Shown here: positions 1-10,749 of the stretch, one piece after another
How the letters are laid out: each line of letters begins with the position of its first letter
Position numbering within the stretch: position 1 is the first letter of the stretch
Assembly: GCA_033675265.1 (NCBI GenBank)
Contig: JAUJYZ010001050.1
Span: 431,501 to 495,500, forward strand
DNA: 64,000 nucleotides
Direction: 5' to 3'
Origin: Actinostola sp. cb2023
Lineage: Eukaryota > Cnidaria > Anthozoa > Actiniaria > Actinostolidae
Position numbers and translations under genes: made by a program
Notes under the pieces: model-generated
Told to the model about the DNA's origin: nothing
The model's input: only the letters and a program-made list of their open reading frames with translations
The model's database searches: none

Positions 1-1796
1 GGGACTGGGCACGAGTTTAGCGGTCACCCTGTATTCGCTTTTCCAGTCTTTTTGGCCGTGTTCCAAAATGGCCGACAAAGTTTACATTCATTTACTCGAT
101 TTGCTGTAAGTTTGGATGGATTTTTCGATAAAAATCGTACTTTTAAGCGAAAAATCTTTACAGGGATTCCAAATATGGTAAGTACAATGCCCAAATATGG
201 ACATAGGAAAACTGGCCGAGCAACAGCACATCAGTTTTAATGGATTTCTTGACGTACTGGCATTCAAGACTTTCAAATTTTTGTGTATTTGAAGTACTCT
301 TTCCGATGGCTGAAGCCATTTGTACTGTAAAGGTTTTAGTTTGTCTATTTTAAAGGCACAGACGTACTTATGCATAGGGTCTACTGCCAACATTGTTTCA
401 AATCGAGTGACGTGCTAGGACGTGCAAACTTACTGACGTACCTTGGGTCATTCAACCAAGACCGCTGAAAAGACCTGCTGTCAAAGCAAACATCACTGAA
501 CTCTCTGAACTTGTAGAGTACAAACCATATGTCCGTGAAATAGTACTATTACTAAATAGTACTAAATAGTGTTATCTCCATTGTTTTCTATTGTTTCATC
601 AGTCAGGCTATACTGCAGTAAATGAACGTGGGTCGAAATGGATGTCATATAAGAAATGATGAGACCAGTTATGTTATCAAACCAATTTCTAAACATCTAA
701 ATCACATCTAAATCACGCCGGTTAGTTTACATCTACATCTACATTTATTGAGTCGGTAACGGTCGTTGGACATCATACACCAACTATAAAATAATCGAAC
801 TATAAAAATGTGACAAATATAATAATTTTAATATAATTTCAAGCCTGAATATTTACTGCTTTGTACAGCTTGTGACTGACCGATTCAGTGATAGTAAACA
901 TAACGTATACATCAGTACAGGCTTTCATGCCAGAAGGTGGCCATTGGCCATATTTGACAAACGTGAAGCTGTAGACCTTCGCGCATGTGGATGTGGTCAA
1001 GTTCTGTTGAAAGGCACGTAGGAATGTCATTTCGCGGGCTTTTTGAAACAGACTTTACAAAATTATTTTTGGGAATAAATTCATAAATAACGTTACGCCA
1101 AAATAGTTTATAACCAAACTAATCTTTGTTGGCCACGAACCTGTTGCTTAACTCTTTATACAGCGTATTGTCATACTGATATAAGGTATCACATATGACT
1201 TTATTATCGGGATAGACTTACAGTAAATTTTGATAATCTTACTATGAATTCAGCGAAAGAATGCAGAACTCCAAATCCTTCTTGAGAAGCACTTTAATTA
1301 TCATTTTTCGTTTGTAGAAGTGAATGCGTTTCGCTTGGCCGAATCATTATCTTGTTCAATACAACTATGAAAAGACAGATATATATCAGTTTTTCTGATT
1401 TTCTTGGATTACGTAGTATTTTATAGCCATGACCTCTATCGTTCAACTCTCGCTGACATGAGTCATTAAATATATTAAAAAGTACCATTAAATATATCGT
1501 TCGTGATATGATATTTTTAAATCAACGAACTGTATAATTTCAACCTTCTGCGTGGCCTAATTATTAAAGTTCTACTCAAATTCCTGCTACGAGAATTGCA
1601 CGCAGGACAGTGAAAGTTTATTGCATTCCTTCAACGTCAATTTAAAGAACTTTACAACAAATTTATATCATTATACCCATCAAAATTATGATATTGTTGT
1701 GAGATTCTGTGATAGTCAGTGCTTTATTTAGTCCTCTAATCCTATTCAATTTTCTTTTGGCTTAGCAATGGACATCATCTATAATTCGCTTTCATT
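1..1796. other. No recognisable gene
   Basis: AT-rich DNA with only short open frames that resemble nothing I recognise. It holds a short CATCTA-type microsatellite near 731-750 and the MITE fragment listed at 538-601. No exon of the patatin-like gene that ends at 3561 was seen here. Confidence 0.5.
538..601 (+). repeat. MITE fragment (TAGAGTGCAA family)
   Basis: About 64 bp matching the interior of the hairpin element at 11399-11543, including its ACTAAATAGT and ATTGTTTTCTATTGTTTCAT blocks. The terminal repeats are missing, so this is an internal remnant. Confidence 0.6.
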
Positions 1797-1797
1797 A

Positions 1798-1858
1798 AAT
1801 AATCTCACAATGCATTGCGCGCGTACCGAAAGTCTGGAACACTTGATGCTTGTATAGT
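1798..1858 (+). repeat. Fragment of the 36482-36639 hairpin family
   Basis: The stretch with AATCTCACAATGCA and GCGTACCGAAA followed by CTTGATGCTTGTAT closely matches 36605-36668, the right arm and flank of the hairpin in RUVBL1 intron 1. Only one arm is present. Confidence 0.55.
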
Positions 1859-1876
1859 ACTGTACTTGATTCTTTA

Positions 1877-2433
1877 AGCCTGGTTGACACTAGCGACATA
1901 ATCACAAGCACAAGCAACATACGCAGACTCAGTAATGCATTGCTCATTAACGGTGCTTGTCTTTTGTCACACCTATTGCATAAATAGTGTCCTGAGTCTG
2001 CGTATGTTGCTTATGCTTAAAGTGCCTATGAAACGAAAATGTCGAACCTTGTTTTATTGTACATTACTGTTGTTTGGTCTTTCTCTGAACATTTGCTGTA
2101 TTTAAACATCGACTTTGAGCATGCGAACATTTTCTTTTCGCGGTTTGAAAATTATCATTTTCAACCAAAATGTGCGACAGGAGACTGGGCTCTTGACAAT
2201 GGCTCGGTGACGTCAAGAGGTTGTGCATGCCTTTGTTTGCACAACTTTGAAACCCAAAATGCCCAACTTCGTGCGCGAAATAAAAAATGATTCCCGTAGC
2301 TCAATTCACTTTTTATTAAGGCCATGTAAACAAGCAAATAGTAAACTTTCGTAGAAGCAAATACATGCAAACGGGGTCTGTTTTTTTATTTCATAGGCAC
2401 TTTAATGCTTATGTCGATAGTGTGAACCAGGCT
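1877..2433. mobile_element. Foldback MITE interrupted by a second MITE
   Basis: The left end AGCCTGGTTGACACTA pairs with the right end TAGTGTGAACCAGGCT. Inside, CAAGCAACATACGCAGACTC and GAGTCTGCGTATGTTGCTTA form a second stem. The element at 2021-2401 is inserted near its right end, so this one is older. A TTA flank on both sides may be the target duplication. Confidence 0.6.
2021..2401 (+). mobile_element. TTAA-flanked MITE, copy 1
   Basis: 381-bp element with terminal inverted repeats starting AGTGCCTATGAAACGAAAA, flanked on both sides by TTAA (2017-2020 and 2402-2405). TTAA target duplication is the piggyBac-type signature. A second copy in the opposite orientation lies at 26701-27113. 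It has no coding capacity. Confidence 0.75.
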
Positions 2434-2733
2434 TTAGTGTAAAACATCGCTTGAGACGGTCTGCAGGAACGTAGAACTGATATTGTTGTTGTAATCATAG
2501 CGGGCAAAATCGTGCAATTTGCTGAAGAGTGGTGGTTTTAAAGAGCCCGAAAAGCTATCGTTGCATTTCGCATTGGTAAAAAAACTTTATTTTACGAGTA
2601 TAGTACAGGAACCATAGTTAGTACATAGCTAGATAGTCCTTTACTCGTTTCCAAAGTGGCTAATAACCATTCTTCTTTTCTAAAAGAAAACTGTCGATCC
2701 ATTATCTTTATACCTATATATATATTCTTTAAG

Positions 2734-3561
2734 GTGGTGTATCATCAACATCCTTCACGTGAGAAATCTGCGAACTCTGATGGGCGTAACTGAAGTCGGA
2801 GCCAACCCTCCTCCGATCATTTCCTTGAGCGATGGAGGCCACACCGAGAACCTGGGTCTGCGCTGCCTTTGTTGAAGCTCCGATTACCACGTATCGTTGT
2901 AGTCAATGGTGCAGCATTGGAACCTGGTGACACGTACGCCACGGATATTCTAAAAATGATAAAGCAAGCACATGAGAAACTGCGTTGCTCTTTCACTGGG
3001 GTGAGCGGTCGCGACATTCACGAAGATATTCGTGACGAATTCGTAGAAAAGTGTGCCGGACATCGGCCGAGGAGTTATCGATTCAAGGTCCAGTACTACG
3101 AAAAGGAAGATTTTGAAGCGAAACTGGTCGGAGAGGGAGAGGTGCTCCTGCTCATGCCAAGACATCCCGATGATGGAATCAGGCAGTTTGAAGACTGCAA
3201 ATGGAGTGATTTGGATGGTGACGTCAAGCTAGATCTGGACGAGTCGGCCTGGGGATCAGGACCAACTTTGAAGGCCTCAGAAGTTGACCGTCTGTCGGGA
3301 TGCTGTTTTGAATGTTGCCACTGGAAGCCATTTAACTACATCCTAAACCCTCTACTCGGTCGATTCCCATTACATTCCACAGTTAACCAAATGTTTACAG
3401 CTTCTCAGTTCAGTGCCTACCACAGGGAAGGCTACCGCGCATGCCTGGAAGGAGAGGCTGCGGAATTTCTTGGCAAAGATCAAAACAAGACTGCTGTTGT
3501 AATAGACCAGCCACAAGCTTCTGTGAACTCAACTACCATACACGTTGAAAACATTGACTGA
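2734..3561 (+). pseudogene. Terminal exon of a patatin-like gene, frameshifted partial copy
   Basis: This segment parallels the last exon of the patatin-like gene at 27227-28019 along its whole length. It starts at a matching acceptor (CTTTAAG|GTGG), carries the catalytic-Asp motif SLSDGGH near 2825-2845, and continues through a WCIINI start, LPRIVVVNG, LDLDESAWGSG, a Cys-rich CCFECCHWKPFN block and FTASQFSAYHREGY. Two extra bases within 2861-2865 shift the frame and create a stop just after the DGG motif; from 2869 to the stop at 3559-3561 the frame is open. The tail is 13 residues longer than in the second copy. No upstream exons were recognised in 1-2733, so this is either the end of a gene with long introns or a truncated duplicate. 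Lipase activity is not expected from this segment alone. Confidence 0.7.
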
Positions 3562-3675
3562 GTTTATGTATTTTTTCTTGAAATATAATATCCTGTGGTC
3601 TACTTTACACATCTATTAATGATAATTATCAAATTCATGAATAATTAATGAGGGAAATACAATAGAAATCATAAG
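3562..3675 (+). other. Shared 3' UTR of the patatin-like copies
   Basis: About 115 bp after the stop codon nearly match 28055-28168, including GAAATATAATAT and ATTAATGAGGGAAATACAAT. Similarity ends at about 3675, so the duplication breakpoint lies there. Confidence 0.65.
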
Positions 3676-3871
3676 CCGTTTCTCGGCAAACAACAAAGCA
3701 ACATCGTTTCAGATCAACCTCAAGGTTCAGTGACTCCTACCTTGATACAGGTTGGACAGCATGTAGAGTAAAGTTTGTGGTTCAATTTAAAGATTGTTGC
3801 CGTTTAGTTTATTTACAGATATCACTTCGGGCAGGCCTGCAGCTCTTAGAAGACCTATGCCCATTTGGTCA

Positions 3872-4297
3872 ATTAGCCACTTCCAAATCGAGCAGGGGAC
3901 TGGTACCAAGTCCGTAAAACTAATTAAAATTTGATACTAGTAAAATTGGGCATCATTTTCTGAGAGAGCAGATCAAACTTAGCTTGTCTGGAAAGTTTGG
4001 TGAACTTCGGCTTAATATTGACGATGTTAGAGGGCATCAAAGATGTCTATTTTTTCCCATACAAACTCTGTAAATTTTTGACGTTGTCCATCCAAACCAT
4101 ACATTCACTGGTAAAATTTTGGCTGGACAACACAGTTTCAAAAGTATATAATTCCGACAGAATTCGCCCAAATCACATCAAATTTTCCACAGATGCTAAT
4201 GTCAACATGCTCTTTCATGTCATGAACTTAATTTCGTAATTGCATTAATTCTAATAAACTCATTCCCAGTCCCCTGCTCGATTTGATAGTGGCTAAT
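3872..4297. mobile_element. Foldback MITE
   Basis: ATTAGCCACTTCCAAATCGA with GCAGGGGACTGG on the left pairs with CCAGTCCCCTGCTCGATTTG and TAGTGGCTAAT on the right. The 80-residue open frame inside resembles nothing I know. Confidence 0.6.
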
Positions 4298-4862
4298 ACT
4301 ATTAGAGTAAAACTAGGCTAACCATAGGTCAAAAATTGCGACCTCCGAATTCGAAAACCAAGACAAATTGACAATCCTCCATGTACGTAAAAATGTTTTG
4401 ATTTCGCGATCGTTTCATGTCCATTTCAGCCGTGGGAACGGTCCTTTCTGATTGGTTGATTTTTACAGAGATGTGATTGCCGCTGTCATGTTACATAGGA
4501 GGCTAGTTATTGCAAGCCCGTGTACTACTGAACAGTTTTAGAAATCTATTGACAGAGAATTTTTCGCTCCGACGGCAATTATTATCACTGAAGAAAGACA
4601 TTAGTATCAATCAATAAAAATCAACATACATGAACGATCTCTTATGAACACCTTTATCTTGAATTTAGAATAAAGTTTGGTACGGTTGGCGGCACGATAT
4701 AAAACGAACGAGCTGTTAGGCAGATAATTCAGTGATCTGGGATGACTTGGTTTCCAAGAGATAGCATTTATACGGTACTAGGATTCGATCGACTACTTTA
4801 TATGTTGCGGTTCACAGTGACAATCAGTGCAGCGACTTAGCACACAACAGAGCTGAAAGACT
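4298..4862. other. No recognisable gene
   Basis: AT-rich spacer up to the left end of the tyrosine-recombinase retroelement. No repeat or exon was recognised. Confidence 0.4.
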
Positions 4863-5058
4863 AAATGTATTTTCCTACTGTTTGATGGCATGACGAATCG
4901 TCATGTACTTATGAGTAAGTTGTTTTCTTAGTCACAGGACAATTCAATCAGGAACCATTGTTCCTGCATACTCGAGGGTATAAAAGCAGGTTTGCAGAAT
5001 AGAATCGTCCTCCACGTTTCAGCAACAAGAAACCTTACCACAGCTTACGCTAAATTTA
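4863..5058 (+). repeat. Split direct repeat A1
   Basis: 196 bp repeated as A2 at 5875-6070 with almost no differences. It contains the palindrome CATGACGAATCGTCATG (4889-4905), a second inverted repeat CAGGAACCATTGTTCCTG, and a TATA box. The palindromes are plausible recombinase or regulator sites; that is inference. Confidence 0.85.
4979..4986 (+). promoter_or_regulatory. TATA box in A1
   Basis: TATAAAAG in the A repeat, followed by an initiator-like pyrimidine stretch. It would place transcription start near 5010, after the first in-frame ATG at 4992, which argues for the ATG at 5094 as the gag start. The same box recurs in A2 at 5991-5998. Confidence 0.6.
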
Positions 5059-5093
5059 TTGATCCGTTTCTTCGTGATTTCATTCCGCGCGCC

Positions 5094-5708
5094 ATGTCGG
5101 AAGAGAGAGAAGGACTATCGTCTTCAGGAAGGAAAGCAAATTCAGATACGCCTGCTGATCCTTCTTCTGTAGCTCTTGAACGAGCATTTGATAAATTCAG
5201 AGGGTACATTGACGCTAGGTTAGAAAACTTGGCCGTCAGTTTACAGAATGCCCCTCAAGCGCCTGTAGAGAGCATTCACTCTTCTACCAGAAAGCTCCAG
5301 AGAGAAGCAGAGACCCAGAAGCTCAAGTACAAAGCCAACTCAAAGCAGTTCTTACACAACGCCGAAGTTGAAGACCACGCGGTGGCTATCACTCAGTACT
5401 TGGAGAAGGAAAGCCCAGATGCTGAACAAGCTCTTGAGACAGCCAAGAAAGCGCTCTTGGTCATCCAAAAACGCCAGAAGCTGATCAAGTTAGCTGATAA
5501 GAGCGAAGCGGGATGGTTGGCCGTCCAAGAATACGAAAGTGACGAGCTGGCCGACGGTTCGGACGACGAAAAAAGAATCAAGAAAGCACAAGAGAAGGGG
5601 GCGAGAAAGAAAAGACAGCTGATGCAGCAACAAACAAAGGGGAAAAGACCGCGGTACAACTCTACTGCTAGTACTAGCGTTCGTCCTGAGGACCGTCAGC
5701 TTTTCGAG
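5094..5708 (+). CDS. gag-like ORF, first exon or segment
   Basis: An open frame of about 205 residues from ATG 5094 (MSEEREGLSSSG) in the retroelement. An upstream in-frame ATG at 4992 sits too close to the TATA box to be in the transcript. The protein is hydrophilic and probably coiled-coil, with a basic stretch (KKAQEKGARKKRQ) near its end, as in nucleocapsid precursors of DIRS-type elements. At 5708 the sequence reads GAG|GTAAAT, a good splice donor. Beyond it the frame runs only 20 more codons into the B1 repeat and stops at 5768. Splicing to an acceptor at 6195 would remove B1A2 and join the zinc-knuckle segment in phase. Function is inferred from position. Confidence 0.6.
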
Positions 5709-5744
5709 GTAAATGCTCATTTCGCTTTCTTTGTATGTCCAGGG

Positions 5745-6070
5745 CTTGTTTGCCTGCAACAAGCCTAGCCTATAAAACATGTTGTTTTAGTCTTGTGTTT
5801 AAGGGATGACAGCGGGAATGACGAATTAATAGGAAAATGTTTTTCATTCGGATGAATACAATGAAGGAGAATGAAAATGTATTTTCCTACTGTTTGATGG
5901 CATGACGAATCGTCATGTACTTATGAGTAAGTTGTTTTCTTAGTCACAGGACAATTCAATCAGGAACCATTGTTCCTGCATACTCGAGGGTATAAAAGCA
6001 GGTTTGCAGAATAGAATCGTCCTCCACGTTTCAGCAACAAGAAACCTTACCACAGCTTACGCTAAATTTA
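5745..6070 (+). repeat. Internal split repeat B1A2
   Basis: B1 (5745-5876) repeats the right end of the element (9870-10001); A2 (5875-6070) repeats the left end. The junction therefore mimics the circularised ends of the element, the layout used as template in split-repeat tyrosine-recombinase elements. B1 starts with a hairpin, CTTGTTTGCCTGCAACAAG. A2 supplies a second TATA box at 5991-5998. Confidence 0.85.
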
Positions 6071-6195
6071 ATTATGGTCCCTTGGGTTTTGTTTTATTTT
6101 GTCTGTTCATGACTTGTTTTAGTGCCTTCTAACGTTTTTTCTCCATTGTTTTTCCCGATGCGACGGATCAAGGCTATCAATCAAGTCGTTCTCAG

Positions 6196-6366
6196 CCCAA
6201 CGATATATGTTTCTCATGTGGCTACAGAGGGCACTGGAGCTCTGAATGTCGAGCTGGCTACCCCTGCAGGCAAGGTGGAGTACGCGGTGGATATGGAAGC
6301 TACGCCAAAAAGAATTGGCAACACAGCACAAACTCCGAGTACAGCGCCCCAAGCAGTGGAAAATGA
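6196..6366 (+). CDS. gag zinc-knuckle segment
   Basis: This frame reads a perfect CCHC knuckle, CFSCGYRGHWSSEC (CX2CX4HX4C), at 6208-6249, followed by a Gly/Tyr-rich tail ending at the TGA 6364-6366. A stop upstream in this frame near 6130 means it needs its own start or a splice. The acceptor TCGTTCTCAG|CCC at 6195 is in phase with the donor at 5708. Zinc knuckles bind nucleic acid in retroelement Gag proteins. The pol frame overlaps it in another phase. Confidence 0.6.
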   Translation, partial: PNDICFSCGYRGHWSSECRAGYPCRQGGVRGGYGSYAKKNWQHSTNSEYSAPSSGK

Positions 6367-6473
6367 AGTTAATGACTTATCTGACGATGAATCCGTCATA
6401 CTTGAGGTACTTTTAGAACAAAAAGGGGAAACTGTTTCTAGGTCACAAAAACCTAATGAGCCTTTAAAGAATT

Positions 6474-8372
6474 GCTCGGTCAGAGGGAGACTTAAACAAC
6501 ATATTAGATTTTGGGAAAGGATTGAAGCCCCCGAGTTTATTTATCGACACAATACGAGAGGGTTACAAGATCCCGTTTGTGGTAGTGCCACCATACTGCG
6601 TTAGAAAGAATAATAAGTCGGCGAAATTATATGACGATTTTGTTAAAGAAGCCATAGAAGAGCTCTTAGAAGGAGACAGGATTTCTGAAGTCGGGTGCCG
6701 AAAAGATTTACATGTTGTTAATCCACTGTCAGTGTCAGTTCAGTCGTCGGGAAAGAAAAGACTGATTTTGGATCTAAGGATCGTGAACAAATGCATTTAT
6801 AAGCAGAAGTTTAAGTTTGAAGACCATAAAAAAGCATTGGAATATTTCGTTCAAGGTGGTTACGCAACCAAGTTTGATCTAAAAAGTGGCTACCATCATG
6901 TTGACATTTTTCCCGAGCATAGACAGTACCTGGGTTTTTGTTGGACTTTCCAGGATGGCGTAGAAAGATTTTTTATGTTTAATGTCCTGCCCTTCGGGTT
7001 ATCTACTGCTCCTTATATGTTCACGAAATTGCTTCGTCCTCTAGTGAAGTTATGGAGATGCAGAGGACTGCATTCAGTACTATATTTGGATGACGGACTA
7101 AACTTTGAAGAATCATATGAAAAAGCAAATTACGCATCTCACCACATGCAGGGAGATTTACACGCGGCGGGTTTCATTGTTAATCAAGAAAAGAGCATTT
7201 GGGAACCTACCCAAAATATAGAATGGCTTGGCATTATTTGGGATGTAAAAGGTGGATTTATTTCAATTGGCGAGAAGCGCATAGATAAAGCTAAGAGATT
7301 ACTAGAATATGCACTTGACAAACCGTGTAAGTCAGCTCGAGAGCTGGCTGCGATTGTTGGATCAATAATGTCTATGAGTCCAGTGGTGGGTCGGCTTTCT
7401 TGCATAATGTCTAGACATTGTCAAATCGCGGTGGCGACAGCAGACGACTGGGACACTAAACATGATTTAGACAAGTACTGCATTTTGGAAGTCAGATTTT
7501 GGTATGAGAATCTCGTTAACGTTAACACCAAATATTGTTTCAACCGGCTAGTGCACAATAAAATGATATATTCAGATGCTAGTGATCACGCTTGCGGTGC
7601 GTTAGTGAAAGGAGACAAAGAACTGATTTGCCACAGAATGTTTACGCTAGAAGAGACTAGTTATAGCTCAACCCATCGTGAACTGATCGCCATCTTGTAT
7701 AGTTTAGAAGCTTTTGGGGAGACCCTGTATAACTCAAAAATCAAATGGTTCACTGACAATCAATCTAGTGCGAGAATCGTGGAAGTGGGTAGCATGAAAA
7801 TGAATTTGCACTTATTGGCATACAAGATTTTCTCACATTGCTTAGAACATAACATTGATTTATACATTGAATGGATCCCCAGAGAAATGAATACACAAGC
7901 GGATTTTATCAGTAAAATTCGAGACTGTGACGACTGGCAAATTACCTGTGACTTATTTCACGAACTAGATCAACTATGGGGACCTCATACTCTAGATTGT
8001 TTTGCCTCGTTTTACAACGCTAAGACTTCACGGTTTTTCTCGCGTTTCTGGAATCCTGGTTGCGCAGGAGTTGATGCATTTTATCATTCATGGCAAGGAG
8101 AAAACTGTCTAATTGTGCCGCCGGTGAACATTGTCACCCAAGTACTTAATTACATGAACACTCATAACACTGTAGGAACACTGATCGTGCCGGCGTGGCC
8201 TTCTGCTGTATTTTGGCCCGTACTCTGGCAGCGTTATGGAACTTATATTAATGAATATAGGTATTACAAGGGGAACGAATGCTGCGTTCATGGTAGAAAT
8301 ACCAAGTCTGTACTAGGATCACCCGAATGGAACGGCTATATAATTGCCATACGATTGTCATTTTTGAAATAA
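6474..8372 (+). pseudogene. Reverse transcriptase-RNase H polyprotein of the tyrosine-recombinase element
   Basis: DIRS-type RT: FDLKSGYHH near 6870-6900, LPFGLSTAPYMF near 6990-7020, and the catalytic YLDD at 7083-7094. RNase H follows, with SDAS near 7575 (first Asp), HREL (Glu) near 7675 and TDNQSS near 7755. After RNase H comes a domain with DCFASFYNAKTSRF, a VPP motif and TLIVPAWPSA, typical of this order and compared in DIRS1 with Dam-like methyltransferases; a methyltransferase role is not shown here. The N-terminal part (GRLKQHIRFWERI) is in another frame from the rest, so an indel lies near 6538-6547. The true start is unclear because this frame overlaps gag. Confidence 0.8.
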
Positions 8373-8436
8373 AAAATTGAAGTAGTGCTTGATCAAGTTG
8401 TATTAGTTTTTCTACGACGAGTTAGAACTCTATTCA

Positions 8437-8615
8437 AGAGCCAACGGGCATTGAGACTTGTGGACCGATGGGTCAATCACAAAAGAGCCAACGGGCATTG
8501 AGACTTGTGGACCGACGGGTCAATCACAAAAGAGCCAATGGGCATTGAGTATTGTGGACCGATGGGTCAATCACAAAAGAGCCAATGGGCATTGAGAGTT
8601 GTGGACCAATGGGTC
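8437..8615 (+). repeat. 47-bp tandem repeat between RT and recombinase
   Basis: Nearly four copies of a 47-bp unit beginning AGAGCCAACGGGCATTGAG, starting at 8437, 8484, 8531 and 8578. Copies differ by a few substitutions. It lies in the non-coding gap between the pol and recombinase ORFs. Confidence 0.85.
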
Positions 8616-8853
8616 CAAATTTACGGGTTTTTGCATTTTCGCGTAGGCCCAGAAAACGATTCGACGGTTTCAGTAAATTTGTGTGAAACGAGACATTTAT
8701 AATTATTACATGCACGGGTCTTATTTTTCAGATATTAATGAGAATATTTACCCACTAGCTAGCTTTAGCAAGTGGGATGTTGACGTCGTTCTGTCTTGCT
8801 TCTAGGTATTATTACAGTCACAAGCATGGAAAACCGCGGGACCGACCGGTGCG

Positions 8854-9814
8854 ATGAAGCAATTAATTTTGGACTGTTTTAGGTCGAGGGCAGTATCGAC
8901 TGTGAAGAGATACTTGAAGGAAGTTGTTACGTTTTTGAATTTTCAAACACACAGAGGGTTACCGGGTTACTTGCCCGCAACAGTAGTGCATTTGTCTTTG
9001 TATTTGTCATCCTTGTTAGGTAAGAGAAAAGTTGCTGCAGTGTCTACAGCGTTTGCAGCTCTCAAATGGGTTCATGGGATACTGCCGGTACAGAGTAACC
9101 CGTTAGATTCTGGACTGTGTAGACATCTGGTCGAAGCAGAAAAGAGGCAAAGAACCAGCGCAATTGTAAAGAAAGAACCAGCTTCGTTGGACCTAATCAA
9201 GGCTATAATCAGTCGTTATGGACAAGAAAATGCTACGCTCAAAGATTTGAGGGTCGCCACCATGTGCACATTATCGTTCGCAGGATTATTCCGGTCGAAG
9301 GAATTGCTTAACATTAAACTTTGTGATATGAAACTATTTACTGATTACATTATAATCCACGTTCCTTGTAGTAAGACTGATGTCTACAGACAAGGTCAAG
9401 ACGTTTTTATTGCAAAATCGCTTAGAGAATCGTGCCCTGGTCTTCTATTAGAAAGATATATCGAAAAAGCAAAGATCAACGTCAATGATAGTAAAGATTA
9501 TTTATTTAGGAATGTAATATTTCTAAAGTCGACAAATCAATATAATTATAGGGAATAAGATGCTTTCATATACCAGGTTCCGTGAACTCTTTAAGACATG
9601 CCTTAAAGAATTAGGATATGACGAGAAGCAGTATTCTCTCCATAGTTTTCGTTCAGGTGGTGCAACCACTATCGTTAAAAATTTAAGCAACGTCAGTTCC
9701 AAAGAAAGGTTGCTTAAACTTCATGGACGATGGAAATCTGACATTGCCAAGGACATGTACGTGAAAGAAGGCCTCCAAGAACGCCTTAGCGTTTCCAAAA
9801 GTTTAGGTTTATAG
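8854..9814 (+). pseudogene. Tyrosine recombinase of the retroelement, one frameshift
   Basis: Tyrosine recombinases insert the circular DNA copy of DIRS-order elements through a covalent phosphotyrosine. The first part (8854-9558) holds the SAM-like core-binding region and the first catalytic Arg in FAGLFRSKELL (codon 9292-9294). The second part (from about 9545, frame +2, to 9814) holds HSFR (second box His and Arg), LHGRW (His/Trp) and the MYVKE tyrosine. All catalytic residues are thus present, but a one-base frame change near 9545-9558 ends the first frame at 9558. The start at 8854 is the first ATG; an upstream start or splice is possible. Confidence 0.8.
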
Positions 9815-9869
9815 TTCTCCCTATTGGAACTCCTGTACTGTTGAATAAAATACCATAATGGTGAAGGTT

Positions 9870-10001
9870 CTTGTTTGCCTGCAACAAGCCTAGCCTATAA
9901 AACATGTTGTTTTAGTCTTGTGTTTAAGGGATGACAGCGGGAATGACGAATTAATAGGAAAATGTTTTTCATTCGGATGAATACAATGAAGGAGAATGAA
10001 A
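9870..10001 (+). repeat. Split direct repeat B2 (right end)
   Basis: 132 bp nearly identical to B1 at 5745-5876, starting with the CTTGTT...AACAAG hairpin and ending GAATGAAA. It marks the right boundary of the element. Confidence 0.85.
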
Positions 10002-10749
10002 CTATAATAACATTGCCTTCCCCTCGATATGTTGCTAACTAAAGCGATCGTCAACAATAAATGAAGATCTTTACATAATTCCATCGAAGAATCGGATATA
10101 TTAAAAGTACGAGCAAAAAAGGCTTCGAATCCACTCTGAACACAAGATCGCGAGTCACAAATGCCCAAATGAACGACGGGAACGTACGATATATGACGTC
10201 AGGGCAAAAGTCACGTGAAAAAAATCTTTCTCCACTGAAAAACACAAATCGAGAATCGAGCTGGCATCTGAATACACAGGAAGCCCAACCAAAGATTAGT
10301 GTTGCTCCCAGTTCGCTCGCTGGGGCTCGCTCACTGGTCGCAACAATAGAAACAAAACAATAGAACGAGCAGACAATAGTAGATAACGAATTCTATTGTT
10401 TGTTTTTATCCAATCACAACAGATCTTCTAAGCAGCTGCGTGTCACCTCTCACTTCTCGTGTTTCGAACAATTCGACAAAGAAGGCTTTAAAATTACCAT
10501 CGTTCATATATATATATACTGAATAACTCACTGTTAATTTCTGATAGTGGTTCATGCTCCTACTTTGTTTAAGTTTGGACATTCTGTTGAGTAAAGTAAT
10601 AGCTTTGCTGCATTTCTTTTATTCCTGTATTTGATTTAATTAAAATATATCACTTCTTTTATATACTTCACGTTCGACTGAACATAAAAGGGATGTAGAA
10701 TTAGCAACGCGTAACTAGTTACGCCAAAGCCTAGTTTTCACCGACGACG
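10002..10749. other. No recognisable gene
   Basis: AT-rich spacer. It includes one copy of the recurring motif (reverse complement TTGGGCTTCCTGTGT) at 10274-10288 and a TATATA run near 10505. No exon was recognised. Confidence 0.4.

Larger units (their letters stand above)
4863..10001 (+). mobile_element. Tyrosine-recombinase (DIRS/PAT/Ngaro-like) retrotransposon
   Basis: A 5.1-kb element bounded by split direct repeats instead of LTRs: A1 (4863-5058) at the left end, B1 joined to A2 inside (5745-6070), and B2 (9870-10001) at the right end. B1 and A2 overlap by two A residues. Between them lie a gag-like ORF, a CCHC zinc knuckle, reverse transcriptase with RNase H, and a tyrosine recombinase in place of a DDE integrase. 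No target-site duplication is visible, as expected for recombinase-mediated insertion. At least two frameshifts (near 6540 and 9550) make it non-autonomous today. The RT and recombinase types and the repeat layout place it in the DIRS order; the family is uncertain, nearest by layout to PAT/Ngaro types. Confidence 0.85.

Noticed and set aside
4992..5093. Upstream ATG 4992 as the gag start
   Set aside because: It lies only 6 nt after the TATA box, so it would precede the transcript start; ATG 5094 is preferred.
8437..8615. CRISPR-like array
   Set aside because: Head-to-tail copies without spacers in a eukaryotic retroelement.
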